A stretch of 64,000 nucleotides of DNA from Crossaster papposus (GCA_037893245.1 JBAIAA010000734.1:124001-188000); one strand, 5' to 3'; shown: positions 43,067 to 54,654, numbered from the stretch's first letter. Notes: generated from the letters alone by a model not told the origin. Program-made: numbers and translations.

Positions 43067-45647
43067 TTTATCCATAAAAGATAAAATACGTTATACTTGG
43101 GGCACATAAAGCCTAAACTCTTTTTGGCGTCGTAGGCAAAACGTTTCTAAGGTCATTCTGAAAAATTGCACGACCAGCAATAATAGCTTGGTCGTTTAGA
43201 AGGTTGCTCAAGAAGAAGGGGGGAAATAAATTCCTTACCATATAAGGTTATATCTGGTAGATATGCAAATTAATAGGTAAGATTGACCAATGGAGAACTT
43301 AAGATATCCTACCTTGACCAATGAGAAGAAAAGACAGTCCGAAGAGTTTGGGTATTTAACCCAGAACACGAGGCATTCGGGCCGCCAATTTGGTTGCAGC
43401 TATCAGCAACTCAGAAAAAATTGTTGACCAAAACTTCTTAAATTTTTGTTATCCCACCTCCTCCCCCTTCATTCCGCCTTAAAAGGCCTGAGTGGCTGTC
43501 TGCCTAAACCAAAATTTCGGGCCTAAATTGCGGGATTCAGACAGCCAGTATAGTTTGTTTTTGTAAAACTATTGTAATCAAAGGTAGTATGTATATTAAA
43601 TTACACAGACTTGCAATCTCTCCTGCTGTTCCCCGAGAGATTATATTGTTCGATCCAGCCGTACCACGATTGAACAGCACATCTGTGTTAAGATCACATT
43701 GAAGTTAAATCATAACAGTTAAATTTAAAAAGAGACCCTGTCGGTTCAAGTGGGGTCACTGAGATGAACCCAAAAAAGAGACCCTGTCGGTCCAAGTGGG
43801 GTCACTGAGATGAACCCAAAAAGAGACCCTGTCGGTCCGAGTGGGGTCACTGAGATGAACCCAAAAAGAGACCCTGTCGGTCCAAGTGGGGTCACTGAGA
43901 TGAACCCAAAAAGAGACCCTGTCGGTCCAAGTGGGGTCACTGAGATGAACCCAAAAAAGAGACCCTGTCGGTCCAAGTGGGGTCACTGAGATGAACCCAA
44001 AAAAAAGACCCTGTCGGTCCAAGTGGGGTCACTGAGATGAACCCAAAAAAGAGACCCTGTCGGTCCATTTAAAAGTCGGGCATCACGCTGGTGAGTAGCC
44101 CGCATGTATACCATAGTGGGGTCACTGAGATGAACCCAAAAAAGAGACCCTGTCGGTCCAAGAAAAAGTCGAGCATCACGCTGGTGAGCCGCTCGCAGCT
44201 ATACCATGGTGGGGTCACTGAGATGAACCTTCATCATATATATATTTTTTTGAATTTGTTTGAAGAAGTTTTTGGTCAAATAAAGAGCTGCTTTTGGCTG
44301 CAGCAAAGAACCAAGATATGTTTGTTCCACATTTTAATTGCTTCCAAGTATAATTAATTTTATCCATAAAAGATAAAATACGTTATACTTGGGGCACATA
44401 AAGCCTAAACTCTTTTTGGCGTCGTAGGCAAAACGTTTCTAAGGTCATTCTGAAAAATTGCACGACCAGCAATAATAGCTTGGTCGTTTAGAAGGTTGCT
44501 CAAGAAGAAGGGGGGAAATAAATTCCTTACCATATAAGGTTATATCTGGTAGATATGCAAATTAATAGGTAAGATTGACCAATGGAGAACTTAAGATATC
44601 CTACCTTGACCAATGAGAAGAAAAGACAGTCCGAAGAGTTTGGGTATTTAACCCAGAACACGAGGCATTCGGGCCGCCAATTTGGTTGCAGCTATCAGCA
44701 ACTCAGAAAAAATTGTTGACCAAAACTTCTTAAATTTTTGTTATCCCACCTCCTCCCCCTTCATTCCGCCTTAAAAGGCCTGAGTGGCTGTCTGCCTAAA
44801 CCAAAATTTCGGGCCTAAATTGCGGGATTCAGACAGCCAGTATAGTTTGTTTTTGTAAAACTATTGTAATCAAAGGTAGTATGTATATTAAATTACACAG
44901 ACTTGCAATCTCTCCTGCTGTTCCCCGAGAGATTATATTGTTCGATCCAGCCGTACCACGATTGAACAGCACATCTGTGTTAAGATCACATTGAAGTTAA
45001 ATCATAACAGTTAAATTTAAAAAGAGACCCTGTCGGTTCAAGTGGGGTCACTGAGATGAACCCAAAAAAGAGACCCTGTCGGTCCAAGTGGGGTCACTGA
45101 GATGAACCCAAAAAGAGACCCTGTCGGTCCGAGTGGGGTCACTGAGATGAACCCAAAAAGAGACCCTGTCGGTCCAAGTGGGGTCACTGAGATGAACCCA
45201 AAAAGAGACCCTGTCGGTCCAAGTGGGGTCACTGAGATGAACCCAAAAAAGAGACCCTGTCGGTCCAAGTGGGGTCACTGAGATGAACCCAAAAAAAAGA
45301 CCCTGTCGGTCCAAGTGGGGTCACTGAGATGAACCCAAAAAAGAGACCCTGTCGGTCCATTTAAAAGTCGGGCATCACGCTGGTGAGTAGCCCGCATGTA
45401 TACCATAGTGGGGTCACTGAGATGAACCCAAAAAAGAGACCCTGTCGGTCCAAGAAAAAGTCGAGCATCACGCTGGTGAGCCGCTCGCAGCTATACCATG
45501 GTGGGGTCACTGAGATGAACCTTCATCATATATATATTTTTTTGAATTTGTTTGAAGAAGTTTTTGGTCAAATAAAGAGCTGCTTTTGGCTGCAGCAAAG
45601 AACCAAGATATGTTTGTTCCACATTTTAATTGCTTCCAAGTATAATT
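43063..45647 (+). repeat. Two tandem 1292-bp A-linker-B units
   Basis: A2 (43063), a 67-bp linker starting CCACCTCCTCCCCC, and B2 (43521) form a 1292-bp unit. It repeats almost exactly as A3 (44355), linker and B3 (44813-45647). The ORFs at 43746/45038, 43756/45048 and 44091/45383 repeat at this spacing and read the minisatellite. Confidence 0.95.
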
Positions 45648-46084
45648 AAAATTGAAATAATTAAAATTGAAATAATTAAAATTGAAATTGATGCAATTGA
45701 TGCAATCAATGCAGTTAAAAAAATAATAATAACCATAGTATTATATACATCAAAATGCGTACGCAATACGATGTTTTGTTTATAATATTCATTAAATCTT
45801 ACATTGATTACGTAACAATTCGGTGGAAAATGTTCTGATTTGTCGAAAGTATGTCCACCCATACACGTGAAAACAGTTAATAATAACAGTATAATTTGTG
45901 CCATAAACCTGTGCATTTATAATTGTTTTGTATCCGATTTTTCCCAATTTGTAATCTTCCTGTCAATGAAATTGACCCGGTTGCGCTATTACACCCGGGC
46001 ATATCCACTAGGTACCCACACGTGACCTGGGTTAGTGGTGGCTGTCACCGGGGCAGGCAACGAGGATCCGTTGTGATGGCTAAT
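45648..46084. other. End of the AT-rich array, then no gene seen
   Basis: 45648-45700 continues the ATTGAA-type array cut by the Ngaro-like insertion. The rest has no supported feature. Confidence 0.5.
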
Positions 46085-46174
46085 CAAACGGTATCATAAT
46101 GTTTTCCCGGAACTACAGAATCCACAGAACTAAAACTTTGTGGGGTTGGTTATCAAGCCGGTGGACGTAAAATG

Positions 46175-46356
46175 CAGCGGCGGATCCAGGATTTTCCAAA
46201 CGGGGGGCGTGAAAATTTACCAAGCAACAAAATGGTGAACGCAATTTTTTTTTTCCCGTTTTTTTTCTTTTTTTTTCGTTTTTTTCTTTTTTTTTCTCAA
46301 GCAAAAGGGGGGGCGTGCGCCCCCCACGCCCCCCCCCCCCCCTGTATCCGCCCCTG
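46175..46356. repeat. hAT-like MITE with CAGCGGCGGATCCAGG ends
   Basis: CAGCGGCGGATCCAGG and CCTGTATCCGCCCCTG are inverted ends; AAATG flanks both sides (46170-46174, 46357-46361). The host sequence is a copy of the 106-bp repeat module, which reads on across the insertion. T-runs and C-runs fill the middle. A degraded relative may start at 46872 (CAGTGGCGTATCCAG). Confidence 0.75.
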
Positions 46357-46399
46357 AAATGGCCCAAGCCGAAATCGCTGCCAATACTTTTAAGGCACA

Positions 46400-47475
46400 G
46401 AACATGAACACATATAACGATAGCATTTTATACAGCAAAAGGCGTAAGTGTAAGTATTCCCAGCTATTTTCAAACGTTTATCATTCGAATTCACAAATTC
46501 TAACATTCCAATTCGTCCAGCAATATTGATTTAGTACAATTTCAAATTGTACGAATTAAAAATATAAGCACACGTATACGTTTCCGTCTAGCGTCGGGAT
46601 ATACGCCGAATTATTTTTACTCGGAAAATCAAATTCGCCTATGCCACAACATTTCAAAGGAAATGTGCTTAATTTCGTCGTACGTCATTATGATGTCATC
46701 ATCAGTAGAAGACCAACGTGGCAGTTTTCCACCTTTTCTTTCCTTGTTTCTTCACATTACTCTTCTGGTGTATTGGGTTGTTTGGTTGTTTGTTTATTTT
46801 GAACATGGTAATCTTTGCAATCTGTTCATGTTTTAGTAACTGTTCTTTTTAGTTCAATGTACAATGTATATCAGTGGCGTATCCAGTTGGAGGGGGCGGG
46901 GCAACTTGCCTCCCTTGTTGTATTTAAATAATACGCTTTAAGACAGTTCAGGTGCCAACATCGTCCCTCCCCCTCCCGCCCCCGCCACCAAAGAAGCTGC
47001 ATATCATATACTACTTTTCAGTACTCTTCTTACTAAAAGTACGATAAATCAGGCCCACATTGTGCTCGGTGCCACAAGACACAATGCTGAAGCAGACACC
47101 AGACTAATGTATTTAACATAAGTTGGAAATAATTGATCGATGTCAGACGAATAGACGAATTTGATTTGCAATGATACTGTATTATTGACTCAGTGCAGTG
47201 TTTAAAAATGGTGCCCAAACGTGATTTTTTTCTTGGACGAAACTGAATGTTAGTGGATTTGACTGAACAGTTCTTTTTTTTTAATAGCCGGGAAAACCTA
47301 AAACTTTCCATTTCAAAATCTTACATTAATAAGTTGACAGTAATATTGAAATTAGACATAAAACTCCGGCACTTATTTCAGATCTAATAATCACAAGCTT
47401 CTTACAATGACAATCTTCATGCAAAGTTTTGATAACAATTAAAATAAAATTGTTTAAAATATACATGTAATATTC
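46400..47475. other. No gene seen
   Basis: AT-rich sequence without supported ORFs. It may be 3' to, or an intron of, the receptor gene on the minus strand. Confidence 0.4.
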
Positions 47476-47705
47476 TTACAAGAATGATTTGAATGGTTTG
47501 AACTGAGAGACCAATTCCGCGGGTTCTTTGTAGTCATGTCCCCTGCCAACTTCTTCATAGTGTGTGCCTGACTGGTTCCTGGAACCTGCCGTCACAGAAT
47601 GATCTTTTTCGTGAAGAGGAACGAGAGGATGACAGTAAGAAAGGTCTTCAGAGCGACCAACCAAATGCAGGCCTATAGCTAGACCGAGTTTGACGATGCT
47701 GACTA
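47476..47705 (-). CDS. Possible C-terminal exon of the receptor gene
   Basis: A minus-strand frame reads IVKLGLAIGLHLVGRSEDLS, then a polar tail with HSVTAGSRNQSGTHYEEVGR, and ends FKPFKSFL before TAA at 47476. The composition resembles a GPCR cytoplasmic tail, and it lies downstream of the 7TM exon in the same direction. A candidate acceptor (AATAG or GTCAG) lies near 47705 but lacks a good pyrimidine tract. It could equally be a chance frame. Confidence 0.25.
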
Positions 47706-48115
47706 TTCAACTCGAAACTATATACAGTGGAGTGGTGACTCAGAAAGTAAAAAAGATATCTTAGCATCCAGCAAACTTGAAGAATTGTACTCATAGACCA
47801 AAGTTTAATAATTGTGTGTACTAGCGGATATTCTTGTTCGTGTAGAATTGATTTCAGTGTTTGAGACCAGTCAGGTTTTGAGAGCAGTTATGGGTATGAC
47901 AGGCCAAAACATGTTTATAGAGGCATTGATTACGCAGTTAAATGCAATAGTTAAATGTTACTTTCCCCGTGTGTCTGGTGGGCCTTTTAGTAAACAGAAT
48001 GTCTGGTAGTGGGATCTATGTCTATGAGATGTACCTGATTATTTAAAACGAGTTCCAAGTGGTACTTTCAATAATTACTCGAAGTCAATTCTAAGATACT
48101 GGGCATAGATGCCAG

Positions 48116-48159
<44 letters not shown>

Positions 48160-50835
48160 GCAGGCCCTATGTAGCGGATAATTTGTCTCGTAGGGGCCAT
48201 TCTGTGGTCTATGTGATGTATTTATTTGAAATTGATTTCATGAGGTACACGTACCTCCAATGCTTGATCTAGGCCAAATTTGTGGGGGCACCTGTTTATT
48301 TCCAATTGGTTTGAGGTGGTGCCTCCAATCTTTAATCGAGTACATTTTGAAGCCTCATTTGGATGCCTCCAGGGGCCACACACAGCATGGTGTCCCTGGC
48401 AGACATCCATATCTGTACGGTTTTGTGCACACGACTGGCGGTCTATGCGTTTTTAATAAATACCTAGGAGAGTTGAAGGCTTCTGATTGGCCGAGACTCG
48501 ATCACGTGCAGGGCATTATATGTAGTAATATCATGGGTTTTGAATTGGCCGTTTTCTAAACCCCGGCTTTGGGCTGCATTCTGGCCACATTACAGACCTT
48601 TTCCTAGTTCCGGATTGCAAAAAATATTCAGGCTGTTTTCGGCAAGTCTAATCCTCGAAATTTAAATGAAATAGGTTTAGTCTAATCCTCGAAATTTAAA
48701 TGAAATAGGTTTAGTAGTTTACCTTGAGTGATGGAGAAACTACAGTTTTTGTTTCGATATTTATGCTCTTCTTTATTTGAAAATACGACGTCAAATATAC
48801 CGACATCCCTTTTTCTAGTTGCGGATCGGTTTAACCAATTCCGGATCGATTAAAAAACTGCTCCGTACATGCAAAATTGTCACGCTAGAACCAACCCGAA
48901 TCAAGCCTATATTTCTGATAAAGTATTCATTAATTTATATAAATACAGTTTAAATACTTTCACTTCCAATACAGTTTAAAAGAGGACTTGCAAGGAAATG
49001 CTTTGAAATGTTTTGTCCGTGTACGTGTGTGGCGCGCGGTAACGGGCCGATAAACTTTGTCCCACCATGGAGCAATCTCCATGATCCCACAGAACACGTC
49101 ATATGAAGTCGCTTGCGCGCGTGTAGTTGATGCATGTATTTTACGTGCGATCCGGAACTAGGAAAAAATGAACGTTCAGTCTTTGGAAGATTTTCTACTG
49201 GAGACTTTTAGACTTATTTTTACTTAAATATCAAGAAGCTTGTATGTTTCTTTTCAAAATGCACTTCATCTAAACAAATAGTATTGGAGACCAAGCCATA
49301 ACAAGGTAGGTTTTTTATTTGAAGCGATCCGGAACTAGGAAAAATCCGGAACTAGGAAAACAACTGTACCACTGCTAAACTACATGAGCAAAGCCAAAAT
49401 ACGGAAACGAAGCTGCGTTTGTAAAACGGCCTAGAAGAAGTCGCGAAATTCGGAGTATTTTCACCATTTTTCTCGTTAAAAGGTATTTATTAAAATTTAT
49501 TTAAAATGGACCTAGCCTTCGGCTCGATCCATTACCAGCGGTCATCCCCCAACCCGGTCATTACCACGCAGTAATAACCGGGTTCTCGCACTGTTATTAC
49601 CTAAATAATTATGTTTGTGCTCATGGTATACACACCAGCCTCGCCTGCGTTTGGGTGCGTGGGCGCGCGTGCGTTCTTTCACAAACCTATGGCCATGAAT
49701 AATGTAAACGACGCTGACTGGCTATTCAGTGCGTACTTCGCGCGTATTTCAAAAACTGCACGCCCACTTGTAATGCGCTCGCGCGTTCCTGAACGTCACG
49801 TCACGTACAATTTTGTTTTTCAAGACTGCGCAATACCTGTACAACATGGATTTTTAAAGCCTCGTTTTTTTCGCCCTAAAACTTGTATCTTACGTTGTAG
49901 AGGGGTGAAAGAGGTGTACATTTAATAAAAATCCTTCCTAAATAACGCGACGTCGAAATGCAATGTTTAAAAGGATTGATTCTACAAAATAACAATTACA
50001 AAATGTTAAACATGGCGTCCCGCGTTGAACGTATCGACTGCAGTTCTAATTTAAATGTGCCAATAGATGGCACATTTAAAGGTAGGATACACCATTGGTA
50101 ATTGCTTGAATTATTATGAATGGGTACATTCGGGGGGTTGTATTTTATACTAAATACCGTTTAACTGACCTGTCCGAAGTTTTACAATCATGGATGCTGA
50201 GAAAAGCAAGAAAAACGGCGTTCGTTTTAACCGGGGTAGGGCAGTGGGTCTTATGTTGTTATTGTTTTTTTCGCAATTTTTTAATTTTTTTATTCAATTG
50301 TTTGGAACAATTACAGGTTATCTAGCGAAATCATTTTGCTGGATGCCTAAAATCATTATTTACTTTCAAAGATATTCCTTCAAGATATTTCTTTATAATT
50401 CGGCAGTAAAATGTTTCGATATCTGCAAATGGTGTACTCTACTTTTAAATGAGACAATTCCAGAGATTAAAAGATGCGCGTTTCTGCTAAACCGAACGTC
50501 ACAATGATGAGTTCCAAGGTACGTTTGTTCTCTGTAATTAGTTAACCAGTTGGAAAGTTATGATTACTTGTATAAATTCTTTCTCATCACAAAACAATAT
50601 GGGGGTGGGGTGGGGGTGAACAAAGTGAACAAATTCAACTTAAAATGGAGGCGGGAAGATATCATCCCCTGTGATTTACACCCGCGGTTGGTTTTTTTTT
50701 TTTTAATGAGAGCAGCGAGGCTTCAAAGCGACTGGAGCCCCCCCCCCCCCCCCCCAACCCCCCCACCCCCCCCCCCCCCCCCCCCCTTCCTGATTTACTA
50801 CTGTCTTCAAGATAGTTGCACACTTGAACTTTGTT
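47706..50835. other. Noncoding stretch (probably intron or 3' flank of the receptor), 39-G run
   Basis: A run of about 39 G lies at 48119-48157. A perfect 34-bp tandem duplication (GTCTAATCCTCGAAATTTAA...) lies at 48646-48713. The motif TAGTTCCGGAT(C/T)GC occurs inverted at about 48604 and 49150 and again near 49325-49360. C-runs separated by A occur at 50739-50785. ORFs at 48260, 49611 and 50190 (a 105-aa frame with a hydrophobic stretch) show no family features, and I do not call them. Confidence 0.45.
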
Positions 50836-51922
50836 CTAACCTTGGTTGTTTGTATTCACTTTTTTGCAACAAACTGTCAGGAAAGTGTAAAGGAAAGGAT
50901 TAAGGGACGAGTTGATTGGCAGAAGCAGAACCACAACCCACGCATACACCTCAGTCGGCAGAGTGACTGTCTCCGTCTGCGTCAGAATCCCAAGGATTAT
51001 TATTGGTATCCAACAGCAGAAATCTGTCATCACGATCAGCGCCATCTTGACCGCCATTTTGACTTCGCGCTTCCTGTGGGCATTTACTCGGACAGCACTG
51101 GTCGTCCGCTTGACGCTGATGAAGATGGCAACGTAGCAAAACAGGACAAGGAGAAACAAAACCAAGTTGACACCAAGGAAGAGGACGATTGACAGAATCC
51201 AAGAGGGTTTCTGACCTTTGGCTACGTACAAATCTTCTCTCGTAAAAATAAAAGTCAATATGTCCCCCTCTAGTACCCCAACCTCGGAATCCTTAGTGGT
51301 AAGAGGAAGGCCGATACAAACATCCGAAAGTCCATAAACATCAGACTCAGACCCAAATGAAAGTGTCGGCACAATACTCAGACAAAGTGCCAGAAACCAC
51401 AAGCCAACAATGATGACTGTTGCTGATTTCCCCCCTAGAGAGTAGTTTCTCAACGGAAACACAATTCCCAAGAAGCATTCTACACTGATGAGGGTAACAA
51501 AAAACACCGAAGCTTCGCTGGACAGAACTGACAAAACTCCAGCCAGTTTGCACAGTGTGCTGGTGCGCCACTCAGGGGCCACAAGAAAGTAGTCTTCGCC
51601 ATATGTAAAATCTGCACCAGCTATGATTAGCATGTACACACCCATAAAAAGGTCTGCGATGGCCAGGTTTCCAACCATAAGTGAAAGGGTCTTTTTACCC
51701 CCTTCGTCCGTTTTCTGTTTAAGCCTCCAAATGAGGACAGACAAATTACCAATAAGCGCGCAAATTCCCATTACCCACAACACCACTCGTAATATGTTAT
51801 TTGGCATAAGACTGTCGCACAGATTCAGTGATGGTTTAGGCTTTGTGGTCAAACAACCTTGCTCGATAGAAAAAGTATGCAACTTGGAGAAGGCACAACA
51901 CAGGCGGTAGTCATCAACAAAT
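50836..51922 (-). CDS. LGR/relaxin-receptor-like GPCR, seven-transmembrane exon
   Basis: The exon has a strong acceptor on the minus strand (CTTTCTTGCTTTACATTTTCAG, ending at 51923) and encodes about 361 residues. It starts FVDDYRLCC, the cysteine-rich hinge after the LRRs in LGR receptors. The helices follow: TM1 around VLWVMGICALIGNLSVLIW, TM2 around LMVGNLAIADLFMGVYML, TM3 with STLCKLAG and SSEASVFFVTLISVECF, and a likely disulfide partner in SDVCIG. TM7 ends with INSSLNPFLY (NPxxY). The TM3 end reads ECF where most class A receptors have DRY. NLAIADLFMGVYMLIIAG is typical of RXFP/GRL101-type LGRs. The frame stops at 50836 after VCCKKVNTNNQG, a very short tail; a GT donor inside (GTGAAT or GTTAGA) could instead join a further exon. 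Ligand unknown. Confidence 0.87.
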
Positions 51923-52886
51923 CTGAAAATGTAAAGCAAGAAAGTTTATTAAAGGTATACACAATGCACATTTCTGGACAGAACTGCACATGCAACGCTC
52001 TCACAAATTGGGTGAGAATAAATATTGATGTATTGATGACGCATTGATAATGTTATGCACTATTTACTGCAGTGCATCATGGCTCGTATACATTCATTTA
52101 CGTACATAGCACTTTCCGTGCACATCATCTTTCTCAGTCTTCTCACGTTTTATCTTTCACGACTGACGGGGCTGAAACTGCATATTTGACTTTATTTTGG
52201 TCCACAAATCAATCGTATGTCGTCATATTTTAACGTAAACGTATGACGAGCTTCAAGCGGTGACCCCACTGAAACACTGCAATGTCATGTGATAAGCATT
52301 GGGCGACGTCACTTACGTCGGGGTATAGAGCGTGTAAGTTGACCTCAAAAGTAAGTTGAACTTAAATGTAAGACAGCACATTTGCCTAGTCATCAAACGA
52401 AATCGAATGACCAATTTCAGGAGCATTCGATTTAACGCGAAATAGAATGGCGCAACGGTTAAATTGGTTGCTCTTTTGCCAACATTGATCCGGAAAACCT
52501 ATATTATTGTTATGCCTAACCTAACCTAACTTGTGTTCAACGGTAACGCAGATAACTGTTAGAAAATTCAAACAGGGGAGTCTGTGGCTAGACTAGTCAG
52601 TGTTTGGTACTGAGACTTACATGGTCTACTATTGGGCGTGTGGTGGTCATGTCCTACAGGCAGAATCTATAATGTTTAATCAAACTATTGCAATCGATTT
52701 TATGACTTACACTTGTCCCATGGCTGGTAACCCATCAGAGGCGACCTTTTCAAGCGCATTCAACTTGTCTGATATATTGAACAGTATTCTGAAAAAGATT
52801 AGACATTAAATATGATCTTGACATGGCACTTCACCACGGCACACTCGTCGAAACCCATATTCTAAGCAAGTTGTTTACAATTGCGA
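51923..52886 (-). other. Intron upstream of the 7TM exon
   Basis: Noncoding sequence between the 7TM exon acceptor and a nested MITE block. No exon-like segment is recognised. Confidence 0.5.
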
Positions 52887-53141
52887 TAGTCTTGAACCAA
52901 GACCAAGCTAGCCGTTAATTTGTTCCGCGGCGCGCCGTCCATAATTATATCCGGGCTTATTGAGGGCGCCCTTAATTATCGCCAGATTCGTTCCACTTGC
53001 TTGGTCTTGAAGTTGCTTGGTCTTGAAGCAAGAGTCACGTGAACCCGTACAATTTCGAGGACATTCCAAGCATAGGTCAAATAGCTACTCGTCCCCGCAT
53101 GCGCGCTAAGTCGTTTTCGTTTAACGTAGTGTACGATTATG

Positions 53142-53347
53142 ATACACGCAGTGTGTTTCCCATAAATTGCACACGGCACTATTGCACAAATGTGGTTTCT
53201 TACACGTCCACAAAAGACAAAGACTTTTTGGCTGCCATGGCACTATGATACACCCGAAAACTGTTCGTCTTTTGCGGACGTGTAATAAACTACGTTATTT
53301 TGTGCAATGGCGCCGTGTGCAATTTATGGGAAACACACAGCGTGTAT
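53142..53347. repeat. Inner MITE 1 (206-bp hairpin)
   Basis: ATACACGCAGTGTGTTTCCC and its reverse complement (GGGAAACACACAGCGTGTAT) close an almost complete palindrome with arms of about 90 bp. The ends are TACACGC...GCGTGTA, so a TA target is likely. Confidence 0.85.
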
Positions 53348-53357
53348 AATAATAGTA

Positions 53358-53782
53358 GTCTGGTTCCCCGACCTGACAATTTGTTTAGGCCTAGACGTCT
53401 AAATTGTATGTCAGGTAGCCGCAGGCGACACAAAAATAGATAATGACGCAATACAAGCAGCGTAGCTATGACCACGCAACAATTCAAATTTTAACGGCTC
53501 TTACCAAAAATAGCACAATATCTACAATGACTGTGATATTATTAGGCATTTCGTCTGGTGTTGACTTTTGCTAATGCGAGTTTTATTTTATATAAACCTG
53601 GAAACACTCGAACACCGCGAACGTTATCGATAATACCTGGCCGTCAATAAAACATGTTCGAAAAACTTCGGACATTTTCGGAAACTGAAGCAATTCCTCC
53701 AGGTTTTGGTCACGTGACATTGGCGGCTAAATAATAAATGAAAAATCACAATAGTCAGAAATATTTGGTCTGGGAACCAGAC
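53358..53782. repeat. Inner MITE 2
   Basis: GTCTGGTTCCC and GGGAACCAGAC are inverted ends, with TA on both sides (53356-53357, 53783-53784). The start GTCT resembles the outer element's GTCTTGAACC, so the two may use the same transposase. Confidence 0.7.
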
Positions 53783-54013
53783 TATAATATTCATACACTA
53801 CATTAAACGAAAACGACTTAGCGCGCATGCGGGGACGAGTAGCTACTTGAGCAATGGTTGAAATGTCCTCGGAATTTTACGGGTTCGCGTAACTCTTGCT
53901 TAAAGACCAAGCTAGGGGAACGAATAATTAAGGGCGCCCTCAATAAGCCGGATATATACGGACGGCGCGCCGCGGAACAAATGAACGGCTAGCTTGGTCT
54001 TGGATCAAGACTA

Positions 54014-54654
54014 CAGTTGCGATCAATGTTTTTTTGACAGCAATGATGTTAAAATTGTATCATTTTTTGTAAGTTTTAATAGGTTGATGATTACGTAATT
54101 CTTATCACTGTATTGTATGGGATAAGCCATATAGGCAATTTTAGATTCCCAACTGCGAGATCCCCTGCCACATTGTTATGTTATGAAACATTCAATCCAT
54201 TGATAAGAACCTGAAAGTTAGACTATTTATACTTGCTTTAATTTCTATTTGCTTCTCAGTAATTCGGAATTCAGAGGCGAAGCCAAAGCCGAAGACGAAG
54301 CAAAGGTTCCGAAATAGCCCACATGGCGTTTACAAAACGGGGGCTAGAGACTAGGCTGTGGCTAGAATTTGCGGCTGCCATTTTGAAGCCTCATACCAAA
54401 CGACAGGCTTGGGCTACGCGACGAAGCCCGATGCTACAATTTGGGCCAAAATCCGAAGCCTAATCAAGCCTACCGAAGTGGTAGCTACGTACAGGCTTGA
54501 TAACGTCACGGTGTAAACACTTTCAGCGAATCGCCATCTTGAAAAACACTGTGTGCGGTATGACGCTTTTATTTTCACTTGTGTGCTGACAGGAAGGATT
54601 CTGACGACGATAGAACAAATTTTAATTACACTGTAAATTCCAGTGTAAGTGACT
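54014..54654. other. Intron, no exon recognised
   Basis: Noncoding sequence in the receptor locus. A GAAGCC(G/C)AAGCC-like irregular motif occurs at 54270-54480. Confidence 0.4.

Larger units (their letters stand above)
37549..45647 (+). mobile_element. Ngaro-like (DIRS-order) tyrosine-recombinase retrotransposon, broken, with amplified split repeats
   Basis: The 8.1-kb element interrupts the AT-rich array; the array continues beyond 45647. Its layout is A1 - coding - B1 - A2 - B2 - A3 - B3. This is the split-direct-repeat pattern of Ngaro elements with one extra A-B unit. The coding part (about 38090-42130) shows a basic Pro/Arg-rich gag-like region, an RT/RNase H region, a tyrosine-recombinase region and an SGNH-hydrolase region. 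The coding part carries several breaks and is a fossil. The A and B repeats are much more uniform, which suggests later amplification of the repeat end. Confidence 0.8.
52889..54011. repeat. TA-flanked MITE with inverted arms of about 220-250 bp, host of two smaller MITEs
   Basis: GTCTTGAACCAAGACCAAGC at 52889 faces its near-perfect reverse complement ending at 54011, with TA on both outer sides (52887-52888, 54012-54013). The arms (52889-53137 and 53791-54011) share CTAGCCGTT.ATTTGTTCCG and CTTAGCGCGCATGCGGGGAC. The centre holds two further hairpins (53142-53347 and 53358-53782). No coding capacity. Confidence 0.88.

Noticed and set aside
42433-45649. Repeated 76- and 88-aa ORFs
   Set aside because: They read the 46-bp minisatellite and the end of the B repeat of the Ngaro-like element at 1292-bp spacing.
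46872-47000. Second hAT-like MITE starting CAGTGGCGTATCCAG
   Set aside because: Only the left end is recognisable; no matching right end or target duplication could be found.
49611-49925. 104-aa plus-strand ORF
   Set aside because: No recognisable domain; composition is unremarkable for a chance ORF.
50190-50507. Small membrane protein of 105 aa (MDAEKSKKNGVRFNRG...)
   Set aside because: One hydrophobic stretch and a fair start context, but no family resemblance and no splice or conservation evidence; it lies next to the receptor gene on the opposite strand.
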